Assembly: GCA_963773945.1 (NCBI GenBank)
Contig: CAVZDD010000005.1
Location: 682,001 to 746,000 of the forward strand
Length of the DNA: 64,000 nucleotides
From: JAKIWV01 sp963773945
GTDB lineage: Archaea > Thermoplasmatota > Thermoplasmata > Lutacidiplasmatales > UBA184
Reading direction: 5' to 3'
The translations under genes and the position numbers were made by a program. Positions within the stretch are counted from its first letter, which is position 1; the number at the start of each line of letters is the position of its first letter. The notes under the pieces are model-generated. The model was not told where the DNA came from. It did no database searches and saw only the letters and a list, made by a program, of their open reading frames with translations. Shown in pieces: positions 1 to 8,902 of the stretch.

Positions 1-693
1 CACGAATCCCATGTTCATCGGGATCGGTTCGAGAATGATGGCGGCGAGGTCTTTGCCATGGGATTGAGCGATGGCCCGCGTCGCCTCAAGGTCGTTGAAC
101 GGGGCGACGAGCGTGTGGGAGGCGACCTCCGGCAACAGACCCATGGACGCCGGTACGGAGTGCGGACTCTTCGCCGGCCCCGCCGTCTCCACGCGGGGTT
201 TGACTCCGACGAGCAAGGTGTCGTGGGAACCGTGGTACCCGCCCTCGAATTTTAGGAGGTACGTACGACCGGTGTACGCTCGGGCGATCCGAGAGGCATG
301 ATGCGTCGCCTCCAGGCCCGTGGAGCTGAACCGGACCTGCGCCATGTTGTAGCGGCGGCAAATCCGTTCGGCCGCGTCGGGGGTTTTTTCGAACTCGTAG
401 CCGTAGGTGGTTCCGTTCTCGATCTGCGCGCGCTGGGCTTCTACGATCTGGGGGTGCGCATGGCCGCTCTGGAGCGCGCCGAATCCCATGTTGAAATCCA
501 GGTACTCGTTTCCGTCGGCGTCCCACAGGTTCACGCCCCGCGCCCGGCTGGCGAAGAACGGGTAGGGCTCCAAGAAGCGATAGTTGCTGTGCACGCCGAG
601 CGGCGTCCATTTCTTGGCGCGCTGCCAGAGTTGCCCCGAGCGCGGCGTCCGGCGTTCGTATTCGGCCAGCGCTTCTGTCAGCCGGGAATCCAG
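1..693 (-). CDS. Class III aminotransferase (glutamate-1-semialdehyde aminomutase-like), 3' truncated by window edge
   Basis: This is the N-terminal half of a PLP-dependent class III (fold type I) aminotransferase. The reverse strand reads continuously through LGVHSNYRF, LWDADGNEYLDFNMGFG, RFSSTGLEATHHASRIARAY, KFEGGYHGSHD and AAIILEPIPMNMGFV, all typical of the GSA-aminomutase-like subgroup. The catalytic lysine lies beyond the window edge. The start is unresolved: between an in-frame stop near 841 and the conserved region there is no ATG, GTG or TTG. The best-placed candidate is a CTG at 693 behind a GGAGAGGG stretch, and the first GTG lies inside conserved sequence (LGVHSN). An indel near the 5' end is possible. 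The neighbouring aldehyde dehydrogenase and second aminotransferase suggest omega-amino acid turnover rather than haem synthesis; this is inference. Confidence 0.8.
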   Translation of the reverse strand, partial: MDSRLTEALAEYERRTPRSGQLWQRAKKWTPLGVHSNYRFLEPYPFFASRARGVNLWDADGNEYLDFNMGFGALQSGHAHPQIVEAQRAQIENGTTYGYEFEKTPDAAERICRRYNMAQVRFSSTGLEATHHASRIARAYTGRTYLLKFEGGYHGSHDTLLVGVKPRVETAGPAKSPHSVPASMGLLPEVASHTLVAPFNDLEATRAIAQSHGKDLAAIILEPIPMNMGFV

Positions 694-886
694 AGTACCC
701 TCTCCCTTCTCCGTCTCGTGTGAACCGGGCCGCGCCCGAAGCGAGGACCGGTAGTCGAACCGAGCTCGCTGGATTACAAATAGACTCCCCGGACACTCGG
801 TACAAAGAATCCCCGAAACTTCGACCTCCTTCTCCCTTCGTCATGTTCTATATTCCCGTGCGGTTGCTCTCGCCCGAGGGAACCGT

Positions 887-2335
887 ATGGCCGAGGCCCG
901 GGTGCTCGAGAACTACGTGGCCGGCGAGTGGGTGCGGTCGGCATCGAAGGAGGTGCTGGACGTACCGGATCCTTCGACCGGAAGTCTCCTGGCGCGCGTC
1001 CCGCTCTCGGTTTCCGCCGACGTCGACGCCGCCGTGCGCGCCGCCCAAAAGGCATACCCGGGTTGGCGCGAGACGCCGGTTCCGGAACGGGCCCGCCGCG
1101 TCCTGAAGCTCCGGTCGCTGCTCGAGGAGCACCTCGATGAGCTCGCCCGTACGGTCGTTCAGGAAAACGGCAAGACCCTCGAAGAAGCCCAAGGCTCGGT
1201 GCGCCGCGGGATTGAGGCGACGGAGTTCGCCGCGAGCGCGCCGACCACCATGCAGGGGTTCGTCCTCGAGGACGTGGCCCGTGGAATCGATACCGAACTC
1301 GTTCGTCAGCCGGTGGGGGTCGTCGCCGGCATCACTCCGTTCAATTTTCCGGTCATGATCCCGCTCTGGATGGCCCCGCTCGCGATGGTCTGCGGGAATT
1401 CGTTCATTCTGAAACCGTCCGAACGCGTTCCGCTATCGGCCGTCGGGTTAGCCCGTCTCGTTGGGGAAGCCGGATTTCCGCCGGGCGTGTTCAACCTCGT
1501 CCACGGCGGACGTGTGGCCGTCGACGCGCTCCTCGTGCACCCCGGCATATCGGCGATCTCGTTTGTCGGGTCTGCTCCGACCGCCCGCCACATCTACACC
1601 ACGGCCGCTGCGAGCGGGAAACGCGTGCAGGCCTTGGCCGGTGCGAAGAACCACATGATTGTGATGCCGGACGCCGACCTTTCCAAGACGGTGCCCGCGA
1701 TCGTATCGAGCGCTTATGGCCAAGCGGGCGAGCGATGCCTGGCCGGGAGCGTCATTCTTGCGGTGGAGCCAGTCGGCGATGCACTGGTCAAAGCGCTGGC
1801 CCACGAAGTCCAGAAACTCAAGGTGGGCGAAGGGTGGGCACCCGAGACGGCCGTGGGGCCGGTAATTCGTTCCGAGCACCGCGAGCGGGTGCTGGAATGG
1901 ATCCGGACCGGGGAGCGGGAAGGGGCCCAGGTCGTCGCACGGGGAACCGCGCCGGACCGGGCCGACGGCTACTACGTTCCGCCGGTCCTCTTCGACCACG
2001 TCCGACCGGAGATGACGATCGCCCAGGAGGAGATCTTCGGACCGGTGCTGTCCGTGATTCGCACCGCCTCGCTGGCGGAGGCGATCGAGGTGGCAAACCG
2101 CTCCCGTTTCGGCAACGCGGCGGCGATCTTCACGCAGGACGGGAAGGCCGCCCGGGAGTTCCGGTACCGGATCGAAGCCGGCATGCTCGGGGTGAACATC
2201 GGTGTGCCGGCGCCGGCGGCGTACTTCCCGTTCGCGGGATGGAAGGGCTCGTTCTTCGGAGATTTGCACGTGACGGGCCGGGACGCGGTCGAGTTCTACA
2301 CGCGGAAAAAGGTCGTCACGACCCGCTGGTTCTAA
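887..2335 (+). CDS. mmsA: CoA-acylating methylmalonate-semialdehyde dehydrogenase
   Basis: A 482-residue aldehyde dehydrogenase-fold enzyme. The family oxidises methylmalonate or malonate semialdehyde to propionyl- or acetyl-CoA with NAD+ and CoA. Visible features are the MMSDH-type segment GITPFNFPVMIPLWM, the catalytic cysteine at about residue 284 in QAGERCLAGS, the EEIFGPVL motif and the C-terminal FYTRKKVVTTRWF typical of MmsA. Length is normal for the family (about 480-500). A TATA-like TTCTATATTCC lies about 35 nt upstream of the ATG. It converges with the next aminotransferase gene and overlaps it by 4 nt. Together with that enzyme it could convert beta-alanine-type omega-amino acids to acyl-CoA, a role inferred from context. 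Confidence 0.92.
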   Translation: MAEARVLENYVAGEWVRSASKEVLDVPDPSTGSLLARVPLSVSADVDAAVRAAQKAYPGWRETPVPERARRVLKLRSLLEEHLDELARTVVQENGKTLEEAQGSVRRGIEATEFAASAPTTMQGFVLEDVARGIDTELVRQPVGVVAGITPFNFPVMIPLWMAPLAMVCGNSFILKPSERVPLSAVGLARLVGEAGFPPGVFNLVHGGRVAVDALLVHPGISAISFVGSAPTARHIYTTAAASGKRVQALAGAKNHMIVMPDADLSKTVPAIVSSAYGQAGERCLAGSVILAVEPVGDALVKALAHEVQKLKVGEGWAPETAVGPVIRSEHRERVLEWIRTGEREGAQVVARGTAPDRADGYYVPPVLFDHVRPEMTIAQEEIFGPVLSVIRTASLAEAIEVANRSRFGNAAAIFTQDGKAAREFRYRIEAGMLGVNIGVPAPAAYFPFAGWKGSFFGDLHVTGRDAVEFYTRKKVVTTRWF

Positions 2336-3672
2336 CCGGTGGCCTCGACCTTCGCATCGGCCACGGCGAGGGCACGGTCCAGCACGTCGAGGCCGTGGTC
2401 CAGCTCCTCTCGAGTGACGATTAGCGGGGGCGCGATCACGAGGTGGGAGACCCAGCTCACACAGAAGACGCCCTCCTTGAGCATCGCGGCGGCGACCTGG
2501 TCGGCGACGAGCGGCTTGCCGGCCAGCTTGTCCTCCTCGGTGTTGAACGGAATGCGGCTCGCGCGGTCGCGCACGAGCTCGACCGCCGCGAACAGGCCCA
2601 TCCCGCGCACTTCCCCCACGGACGGGTGTCGCTCCTGGATCTCCCGCAGTCGGCGTAGAAGGTACTCCCCGTCGAGGCGGGACTTCTCGAGCAGCCCCAA
2701 CCGGCGATACTCATCGATCGCGGTAACGGCCGGGCCCAAGGTCATCGGATGGGCTTCGTACGTGTGGCCGTGGGGGAAGTACCGGTCCCGGAACGCATCA
2801 TGGACCGCCGGCGTGGTCGCGGTGAGCCCGAGGGGCATGTAAGCCCCCGTGATGCCCTTCGCCGTGGTGAGAATATCCGGGACGACCTTCCAGTGGTTGA
2901 CGGCGAACCATTCGCCGACTCGACCCCACCCGGTCATGACCTCGTCGGCGATCAGAAGGACCCCATGCTTCTTCGTGATCTCCCGGATGCGCGGCAGGTA
3001 CTCGGGCACGGGTATGATCACGCCGTTCGTGCCCACGATCGGCTCGAGAATCATGGCCGCGACGTCGCCCTCGTGCTCGATCTGGTAATCGACGTAATCG
3101 GCGCAGGCCACGTTGCAGTCAGGATACTTGAGCCCGAAAGGACATCTGTAGCAGTAGCAATCGGGGGCAAAGACCGTCCCAGGCACCTTCTGCACCGGTT
3201 CGATTGCCTTCCGCCGGGGATCGCCGGTAACGGAAATCGACGCAGCAGTGGCGCCGTGGTACGACCGGTATCGGGCCACGACCTTTTGTCGTCCCGTGGC
3301 GGCTCGGGCGATCTTGAGCGCCGCTTCGTTCGCCTCAGTCCCCGACGTGCTGAAAAAGTACCGATTCACTCCGGGAGGAACGACCTCGCCGAGCGCTTTG
3401 CTCAGTTCAGCCCGCGCCTCCGTGGCGAATCCGGGTCCGGCGTACGCCAGTCGTCGAGCTTGGTCCGCGATGGCGGCGATGACCCGTTCGTTGCCATGTC
3501 CGAGGTTGGTGGCCATCAGCTGGGATGAAAGGTCGAGGTATTCCTTCCCGGAGCTGTCCCAGAACCGCGAGCCCTCAGCCCGGGTTAACAGGAGCGGGTC
3601 CCAGCCGCCCTGCCGACGCCAGGTCACGTAGTTGGTTTCCCGGACGACGCGACGCGCCTCTTCCGGGTCCAT
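2332..3672 (-). CDS. Class III omega-aminotransferase
   Basis: A 446-residue PLP-dependent transaminase of the omega-amino acid:pyruvate / BioA-like group. Visible residues are STSGTEANEAALKIAR (phosphate contacts near 110), D243 in LIADEVMTG (pairs with the PLP pyridine nitrogen) and K272 in TTAKGITGAYMPLG (Schiff-base lysine). A cysteine-rich insert with CYCYRCPFG, C172 to C190, is a recurrent feature of this subgroup, though its role is unclear. Substrate cannot be read from sequence; beta-alanine, taurine or a diamine are the usual options. It is convergent with mmsA, and the two products would form a transaminase-semialdehyde dehydrogenase pair. Confidence 0.88.
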   Translation of the reverse strand: MDPEEARRVVRETNYVTWRRQGGWDPLLLTRAEGSRFWDSSGKEYLDLSSQLMATNLGHGNERVIAAIADQARRLAYAGPGFATEARAELSKALGEVVPPGVNRYFFSTSGTEANEAALKIARAATGRQKVVARYRSYHGATAASISVTGDPRRKAIEPVQKVPGTVFAPDCYCYRCPFGLKYPDCNVACADYVDYQIEHEGDVAAMILEPIVGTNGVIIPVPEYLPRIREITKKHGVLLIADEVMTGWGRVGEWFAVNHWKVVPDILTTAKGITGAYMPLGLTATTPAVHDAFRDRYFPHGHTYEAHPMTLGPAVTAIDEYRRLGLLEKSRLDGEYLLRRLREIQERHPSVGEVRGMGLFAAVELVRDRASRIPFNTEEDKLAGKPLVADQVAAAMLKEGVFCVSWVSHLVIAPPLIVTREELDHGLDVLDRALAVADAKVEATG

Positions 3673-3700
3673 CTATTCGACCCCCGACCCCGGCCCGGCG

Positions 3701-4378
3701 TTAGGCCTTCATCTTCTTGGTGAGGGCCTTGATCAGCGCGTTCCCGTCCTTGAGGTACGGTCCGCAGTGATACGGGAGGAGCGAGATGATCGAGAGTCCC
3801 TCCATCCGGCGGGCGGAGACCTGGGCGCTCTGCACGTGCTGGGAGTACTCCTTCGGACTGAAGGCGAGGTCATTCTTCTCGCCCGGAAAGAACAGATCCC
3901 CCGCGAACAGGATGTTCCGCTCGGGGAGGTAATAGGAGGTGTGGCCCGGTGTGTGACCTGGTGTGTGGTAAGCGACGATTCCGCCCGCCACCTCGAATCG
4001 GTCCCCGTCCTTGAACTTCTCGTCCACGTTGACCGGTTCGGCGGGGGGACTGCCCGGACCGTCATAGGGGGGGTCACACGCGATGAATGCCGCCTCGAGC
4101 CAGTGGGAGTAGGTCTTGGCGTGAGTCTTTGCGATCATCTCCTTGAGGCAGCCGGTGTGGTCTCGATGGAGATGCGTCAGGAAGATGGACCGAATGGCGG
4201 TCGGCGCGATGCCGTGCTGCTTCAGGTACGCCTCGATCTTTGGGGTCGTTCCGGGCAGTCCGGTGTCGATGAGGGTCCACGCGTCGCCCTTGTCCTTGAG
4301 GAGGTACACGTGCGTCGCGAAGTCAGGCGAGGGGTCCACGCCGTCGACCTGATGGATTCCGGGAAGTATCTCCGTCAT
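3701..4378 (-). CDS. MBL-fold metallo-hydrolase
   Basis: A 225-residue cytoplasmic metallo-beta-lactamase-superfamily hydrolase. The metal-binding signature THLHRDHTG (H69, H71, D73, H74) is intact, and HTPGHTPGHTSYYLP and LFAGDLFF supply the downstream histidine and bridging aspartate. Its length and the early ATHVYLLKD / WTLIDTGLPG strands match glyoxalase II-like or lactonase-like MBL proteins. Substrate is unknown. It lies 28 nt downstream of the class III aminotransferase on the same strand, but with its own upstream spacer; no signal peptide is visible. Confidence 0.85.
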   Translation of the reverse strand: MTEILPGIHQVDGVDPSPDFATHVYLLKDKGDAWTLIDTGLPGTTPKIEAYLKQHGIAPTAIRSIFLTHLHRDHTGCLKEMIAKTHAKTYSHWLEAAFIACDPPYDGPGSPPAEPVNVDEKFKDGDRFEVAGGIVAYHTPGHTPGHTSYYLPERNILFAGDLFFPGEKNDLAFSPKEYSQHVQSAQVSARRMEGLSIISLLPYHCGPYLKDGNALIKALTKKMKA

Positions 4379-4408
4379 ACGCCACCACCGGGGCGAACGG
4401 CGGCCGGA

Positions 4409-5227
4409 TTAAGTAGCTTCCCGCACGGCTCGGCTCGCCCGACTCTTCCCCCGGCGCGGGGCCGCGGCGGGGGGTGTTGGGGCGGGCCCCGGGCCCGGGG
4501 CGGATTGGAACGCGAGGAATTCGTTCCCGTCGGGGTCGAGGAACCGGATCGTCGTTCCTCCCCACGGTTGGCGACGGGGGGTCTCCGTGATCCGCGCGCC
4601 TGCAGAGCGGAGACGGAGTTCGAGGGCCGCGGCGCTGTCGGTCTGGAACACGATACCGGTACTCGTTCCGATCCGGGCCGTGGTTTCGGAGTAGAGGGGT
4701 TCTCCCCATTCGCGTCGCGGGGCCACCAAGGACAGTGCCGAGGCCCCTCGGCCCAGGGAGAGTTCCACGTAACCGGTTGTCTCGTCCATCTCCCGAACTG
4801 GGAAACCCAGGACTTCCTGGTACCACTGCAGGGAGCTGACCAGGTCTCGAACGGCGATTCCAACCCGGAGGAGGGCGGTGAGTCGGCCGGACCCGCGCGC
4901 CGGGGCGGGTTCCAGATTGGCACCGCTACCGAGGGTCACTGGGTTCCATTCGACCACCTCGTAGGTAGTGCCCATCAGTCCCCTGTACGGGTCGGACCGG
5001 AGGACGCGCTGCGCTTCATCGAGAGAGGCGGCCCGGAAGATCAGTAGGTCGCCGGCGGGGCTGGTGAGCTGTCCTCGGGCCACTAGTCGACCGACTCGTT
5101 CCAGTTCGGCGTCAAACCGCCGCAAAGGGGCGGCGCTTGGGAGCTCAGACCGGTCGATGTCTCCGACCCGCACGGTCCGGATATAGAGCCGCTTCGGTTT
5201 TGGCCCGGGCCGACTCGGGTCGGACAT
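4409..5227 (-). CDS. YCII-domain / VOC (glyoxalase-like) fusion protein
   Basis: A 272-residue two-domain protein. The N-terminal ~110 residues resemble a YCII-related alpha/beta domain (VGRLVARGQLTSPAG, LIFRAASLDEAQRVLRSDPY, VVEWNPV). The C-terminal ~130 residues are a vicinal-oxygen-chelate domain of the glyoxalase/bleomycin-resistance type (LRVGIAVRDLVSSLQWYQEVLGFPV, FLDPDGNEFLAFQ). A proline- and arginine-rich tail follows. Neither domain shows a recognisable substrate. Fusion of these two small enzyme folds is unusual, since they are normally separate genes. It lies upstream of the MBL hydrolase on the same strand with a gap of about 30 nt, so the pair could be co-transcribed. Confidence 0.75.
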   Translation of the reverse strand: MSDPSRPGPKPKRLYIRTVRVGDIDRSELPSAAPLRRFDAELERVGRLVARGQLTSPAGDLLIFRAASLDEAQRVLRSDPYRGLMGTTYEVVEWNPVTLGSGANLEPAPARGSGRLTALLRVGIAVRDLVSSLQWYQEVLGFPVREMDETTGYVELSLGRGASALSLVAPRREWGEPLYSETTARIGTSTGIVFQTDSAAALELRLRSAGARITETPRRQPWGGTTIRFLDPDGNEFLAFQSAPGPGPAPTPPAAAPRRGKSRASRAVREAT

Positions 5228-5377
5228 CAGGCTAGGTACATAGTTCTCCAGGCTCTAGTAGCCTTGCGTTCTGGAACCAGAGCTCTTGGGTCCCTATTCT
5301 CCCCCGAGCTACGCCGAGTCACACCCGTTACGAATATCCGGGAATATTCAAATAGTTGGACTCGCGAGGAAGAGGGC

Positions 5378-7366
5378 ATGCGACCCATTTTGTCCGCTGT
5401 CGTCGTCGCCCTCGTACTGCTGACCGGTGCCTTCGTGTCCATCGCGCCTACCTTGGACCACAATCTGACCCATGGGGCATCCTCCGCCTCGGGGGTCCGG
5501 TCCTCCGTGGTTCCTACGTACGAAGTGGGCCTTGATGTCACAAACCAGCCGGTTCTGCCTGGCTACCATGACACCCTCTGGTGGGATGTCGCGAACGACA
5601 CCAACGATGCGCCTATCCTGACCCTCTCGACCATAACAATCCTCGGCACGTACTACAATAACGCAGACCAGCTCCTCAAGATGCCCGGGACCCCCGTCAA
5701 CGTCTCGACGACCCCGATTAACAGCTGGAGCTTCCTGGTACCGGCCAACTCCTCGGACGTCCCCGGCTTTCTGCCGGTTCTCACCGTCTGGGCGAACTCG
5801 ACCTCGCTCGGCATGAACCAATCCAACTCCATCGAAGTGCTGGTCGGCAGCCTCGTGATTGGCGACGACAGTGTCTGCAGCGCCGTGACCGGCTGCGGTG
5901 CCCTGACCGTCGGAAACCCCGCGACGGTCTCGGTTACGGCCGATGTTCTCCACGGAGAGGAGTCCCCCGCCCCCAACGAGACTGCCAAGATCCTATTCTA
6001 CTCCACCGGCAGCTCTCCCGTCACGGTCCCTGGAGTGCCGGCGACGCTCACGACCAACGCGCAGGGAGTGGCGGCGGTCACGTTCACGCCCAGCAGCACG
6101 ATCTTCAACGTCCCGGGACCCAACCGCGTGGAGATTGAGGTCACCGACTCGGTGAACACCTCCCTTACGGTCTATGCCAACGTCACCTGGAACCTCTACA
6201 ATCCCTCCGGCACCCTGAACTTCGCGTTCTTCCTGAACTCGGCGACGTACTACAGCGGGCAGACCGTCACTGCCACGTGGCAGTCCGCCGGGACCAACAG
6301 CACGATTGGCCCGATCAACGTCACGAACTACCTCGTCCTGGACCTAACCGACCACGACAATGTGATCGGGGATGGGGTCATCGAGTCGACCGCCGCCACC
6401 GGAACCTTCCACTTCGTGTTGGGGCCGGACTACGTGGGCGAATTCGGGGCGATCCTAGTCGTGCACAACTCGAGCGATGAGTTCGCCTTCATCGCCGAGG
6501 CGGAGTCCTACGCGGCGGTGCTTCTCGTCACTCCGAGTGAGTATTACTTCAATCCCGGTGACACGGTCACCGCGACGGTGACCGGCTTCGGGCCGGCGCT
6601 CACGGGGGCGACGATCTCCGCGTTCGTGCAGGCCACGGATTCGGGCCAGACGCTCTACAACGGCACCGTGACGGGCGGTTCGTTCCAGTTCCTGGTCCCC
6701 GCCGTCGCTCCGGCCGACGAGTACGAGATCTACGTTTGGGCGTCTACGTCCACTGGCGGGACGATTGCCCAGGCCGACAATTACATCGACGAGGCCTACG
6801 GGTACTCCCTCTGGGTCGGGGTGACGACCGTCTCTCCCTACTCCGATGGAAGCTTTGCTCCGGGTCAGGTCGTCCAGGTTGGCTGGAAGGTCATTGCCCA
6901 GGGAACCACCCCGCTGCCTACCGCGGTCGAGATCGAGATCTGCAGCCTTGGGTGCGACTACGGTAGCCCGGCCTACAAGGAGTACATCGAGACCGGATCT
7001 TCGGGCTCGGTAGCCTTTACGATCCCCGCTGGGACGCCGGACGGCCCGCAGGTGTTCGCCCTCGATGCGGCTTTCCTCGGTGGCGGCGGCGTTGAGAACC
7101 TGTTCACGGTCATCGTGAACTCGTCTCCCTCGGCGCTGAACTACGAGCTGGTCGGCGACAGCGGCCTGACGGTGGCCTGGCTGATCCTCCTGGTCCTGGT
7201 CATCGTCGTGGCGATCGTCCTCGTGATGATGCGCCGGCGCAACAAGCCCACGATGGTCATGAGCCCGACCGCAAGCGGTTCGGCCCCCGAATGGAAGGAG
7301 CCCGCGTCCAGCGCCCCCGCGAGTGGCAGCGGCAACACGCCCTCCACTCCGCCCGGAGCCCAGTAG
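5378..7366 (+). CDS. Large secreted, C-terminally membrane-anchored surface protein
   Basis: About 662 residues. The chosen ATG follows a GAGGAAGAGGGC ribosome-binding stretch and gives an N-terminal signal or anchor segment (ILSAVVVALVLLTGAFVSIA). The body is a long beta-rich ectodomain full of N-x-S/T sequons and repeated Ig-like units (FNPGDTVTATVTG, YYSGQTVTATWQ, FAPGQVVQVGWKV). A C-terminal transmembrane helix (LTVAWLILLVLVIVVAIVLVMM) is followed by RRRNK and a Ser/Pro/Ala-rich cytoplasmic tail. This architecture is common in archaeal cell-surface proteins; no enzymatic motif is visible. An in-frame longer reading to 5264 is possible but lacks signal-peptide logic. The sequence GAATATCCGGGAATATTC just upstream is AT-rich and partly palindromic and may be part of the promoter. 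Confidence 0.85.
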   Translation: MRPILSAVVVALVLLTGAFVSIAPTLDHNLTHGASSASGVRSSVVPTYEVGLDVTNQPVLPGYHDTLWWDVANDTNDAPILTLSTITILGTYYNNADQLLKMPGTPVNVSTTPINSWSFLVPANSSDVPGFLPVLTVWANSTSLGMNQSNSIEVLVGSLVIGDDSVCSAVTGCGALTVGNPATVSVTADVLHGEESPAPNETAKILFYSTGSSPVTVPGVPATLTTNAQGVAAVTFTPSSTIFNVPGPNRVEIEVTDSVNTSLTVYANVTWNLYNPSGTLNFAFFLNSATYYSGQTVTATWQSAGTNSTIGPINVTNYLVLDLTDHDNVIGDGVIESTAATGTFHFVLGPDYVGEFGAILVVHNSSDEFAFIAEAESYAAVLLVTPSEYYFNPGDTVTATVTGFGPALTGATISAFVQATDSGQTLYNGTVTGGSFQFLVPAVAPADEYEIYVWASTSTGGTIAQADNYIDEAYGYSLWVGVTTVSPYSDGSFAPGQVVQVGWKVIAQGTTPLPTAVEIEICSLGCDYGSPAYKEYIETGSSGSVAFTIPAGTPDGPQVFALDAAFLGGGGVENLFTVIVNSSPSALNYELVGDSGLTVAWLILLVLVIVVAIVLVMMRRRNKPTMVMSPTASGSAPEWKEPASSAPASGSGNTPSTPPGAQ

Positions 7367-7418
7367 GACGAGGCGGCCCCACCCTGGACCCCCCCGCCCG
7401 AACCTCTTCCCGCCTCCC

Positions 7419-7425
7419 TTTTTTT
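7419..7425 (+). terminator. Poly-T transcription terminator
   Basis: A run of seven T residues about 50 nt after the surface-protein stop codon, in an otherwise C-rich spacer. Archaeal RNA polymerase terminates at such tracts without a stem. The spacer separates two convergent genes. Confidence 0.55.
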
Positions 7426-7462
7426 GTTCCGTCGCTGCGCAGGAAGTCGGTATGGTCGACGC

Positions 7463-8824
7463 CTAGGTGAGAGCGGCGAGCAGGGTGCAGGCGTAGACCT
7501 GAGTCAACCCGTAGGTCCCATCCAGCCCCCTCCCATCGCCCCAGACCACGACAAACTGGGTCGCACTAGCAATCGCGAGCCCCATTTCGGTCCCGTGCCA
7601 GTTCCGGACCGACGCGGGGAACCCAGCGACGCTGCTCGCTTCGGTGGGCGAGGAGAGGAGCCGGGTGTGCACGTTGTACAACGCGGCGTACGTTCCCCAA
7701 TGCCCCCCCTGGGTGCTTTCCCAGCTCAGGATGAGGAGGGGACTTCCCGCGACGCTTTGCACGACTGGGGTCTCGACCGTCGTGTCGTTCTCACTCCACA
7801 GGGTCTTCAGTCCGGACCAAGTCGACCCGTTCGTGCTCGAGGTTTGCAAGGACAGTTCCGATTCGCTCTTGTTGGAATCGATGAGGTAGAGAATACCCCC
7901 CGCACTCGCGACTGAGGGACCCGGGCGCGACAGGTTCGTGACGACCTCCGAGGCCGGGTAGGGCATGGTCAGGATGCCGGGAGCGCCGACGTCCGGGGAG
8001 CTGGCACTCGTGACGTTGATTGTGACCGACCAGGTGAAGGCGGTCGTATAGGTCAGCGCTCCCAAGCCGAGTCCCACCATGGTGAGCAGATCGCCATCCC
8101 ACACGGTGGCCCCCGTGAGCAACCCTTCGCTTGCGATCGTCGCCGACGGGAACGTGGTCCCCCCATTGGTGGAATCCGTCCACTCGGCGAAGTTGTTGTA
8201 ATCAAACGCCAACACGAGCGTGCCGCTTGCGAGGACGAACAGCCAGGGAGAACTGAGGTACTCGCCCCGCTGGGCGGCCACTCCGGGACCAAACCCCTGG
8301 CCCGCAGGAGCCGCCATGACCAGGATCTCCTGATTCACCGAGTTCGTCGAGTTGGCGTAGGCCAGGAACAGTGTCCCGTTGGAGGCGAAGGCGAGGGCGG
8401 GTTGGAAGGCCGAGGAGGTGCCCGGCGACCCGACCGGCTGGGGGATGGAGTATCGCTGCCCGTCGTCGTAGGAGTAGCTCACGAAGACCATCGTCTCGAA
8501 GGTGGGGAGCCCGCCCGGTGCCGCCGGCGGTGCCAGCTCATCGAGCCCCTCCCACGCGACAGCGATCGTTCCGTTCGGGGCCACAGCGACCGTCGGGTCA
8601 TCGCCGAACTGGTGGGCCCAGCTCGAACCGGCCGCATACGTATCCACTTGCACATTCGCCCCAGAGGTCGGGGTGGGCGGGGGCAGCACCATAGAGTTCA
8701 GGAGGACCGGCAGGACGATTGCGATGGTCACGACTGCGACGGTGACGACGACGAGGGTGACGGAATAGATCCGGGTCCGTGTTTGGGTGGAGGACTTGGG
8801 AGGCGAGGCGTCGGCATCCGCCAC
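7463..8824 (-). CDS. Membrane-anchored sialidase-like beta-propeller protein
   Basis: A 453-residue protein with a short cytoplasmic N-terminus, one transmembrane anchor (YSVTLVVVTVAVVTIAIVLPVLL, about residues 20-42) and a large extracellular domain. Repeated strands such as DPTVAVAPNGTIAVAWEG, QPALAFASNGTLFLAYANS and GPSVASAGGILYLIDSN look like the BNR/Asp-box blades of sialidase-type beta-propellers. The charged catalytic residues of true sialidases were not identified, so an enzymatic role is not claimed. N-x-S/T sites are frequent. It probably acts as a cell-surface binding protein, convergent with the neighbouring surface-protein gene. Confidence 0.75.
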   Translation of the reverse strand: MADADASPPKSSTQTRTRIYSVTLVVVTVAVVTIAIVLPVLLNSMVLPPPTPTSGANVQVDTYAAGSSWAHQFGDDPTVAVAPNGTIAVAWEGLDELAPPAAPGGLPTFETMVFVSYSYDDGQRYSIPQPVGSPGTSSAFQPALAFASNGTLFLAYANSTNSVNQEILVMAAPAGQGFGPGVAAQRGEYLSSPWLFVLASGTLVLAFDYNNFAEWTDSTNGGTTFPSATIASEGLLTGATVWDGDLLTMVGLGLGALTYTTAFTWSVTINVTSASSPDVGAPGILTMPYPASEVVTNLSRPGPSVASAGGILYLIDSNKSESELSLQTSSTNGSTWSGLKTLWSENDTTVETPVVQSVAGSPLLILSWESTQGGHWGTYAALYNVHTRLLSSPTEASSVAGFPASVRNWHGTEMGLAIASATQFVVVWGDGRGLDGTYGLTQVYACTLLAALT

Positions 8825-8902
8825 GCTCCGATGAGGTGGGAAGTGGGCTTATACCTTGAAAATCGCCGGCGGGGGGCCTCCCCCGCCCGCCGAGTCTCCG
8901 GC

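Noticed and set aside
86..844. A 252-residue minus-strand frame as a gene
   Set aside because: It is the shifted frame of the class III aminotransferase: arginine- and proline-rich with no family features, while the neighbouring frame carries clear aminotransferase motifs.
3632..5047. A 471-residue plus-strand frame
   Set aside because: Lies antisense to the MBL hydrolase and YCII-VOC genes, both with clear motifs; the frame has no family features.
7463..8824. A true sialidase
   Set aside because: Propeller-like strands are present, but the arginine triad and acid/base residues could not be found, so only a sialidase-like fold is claimed.
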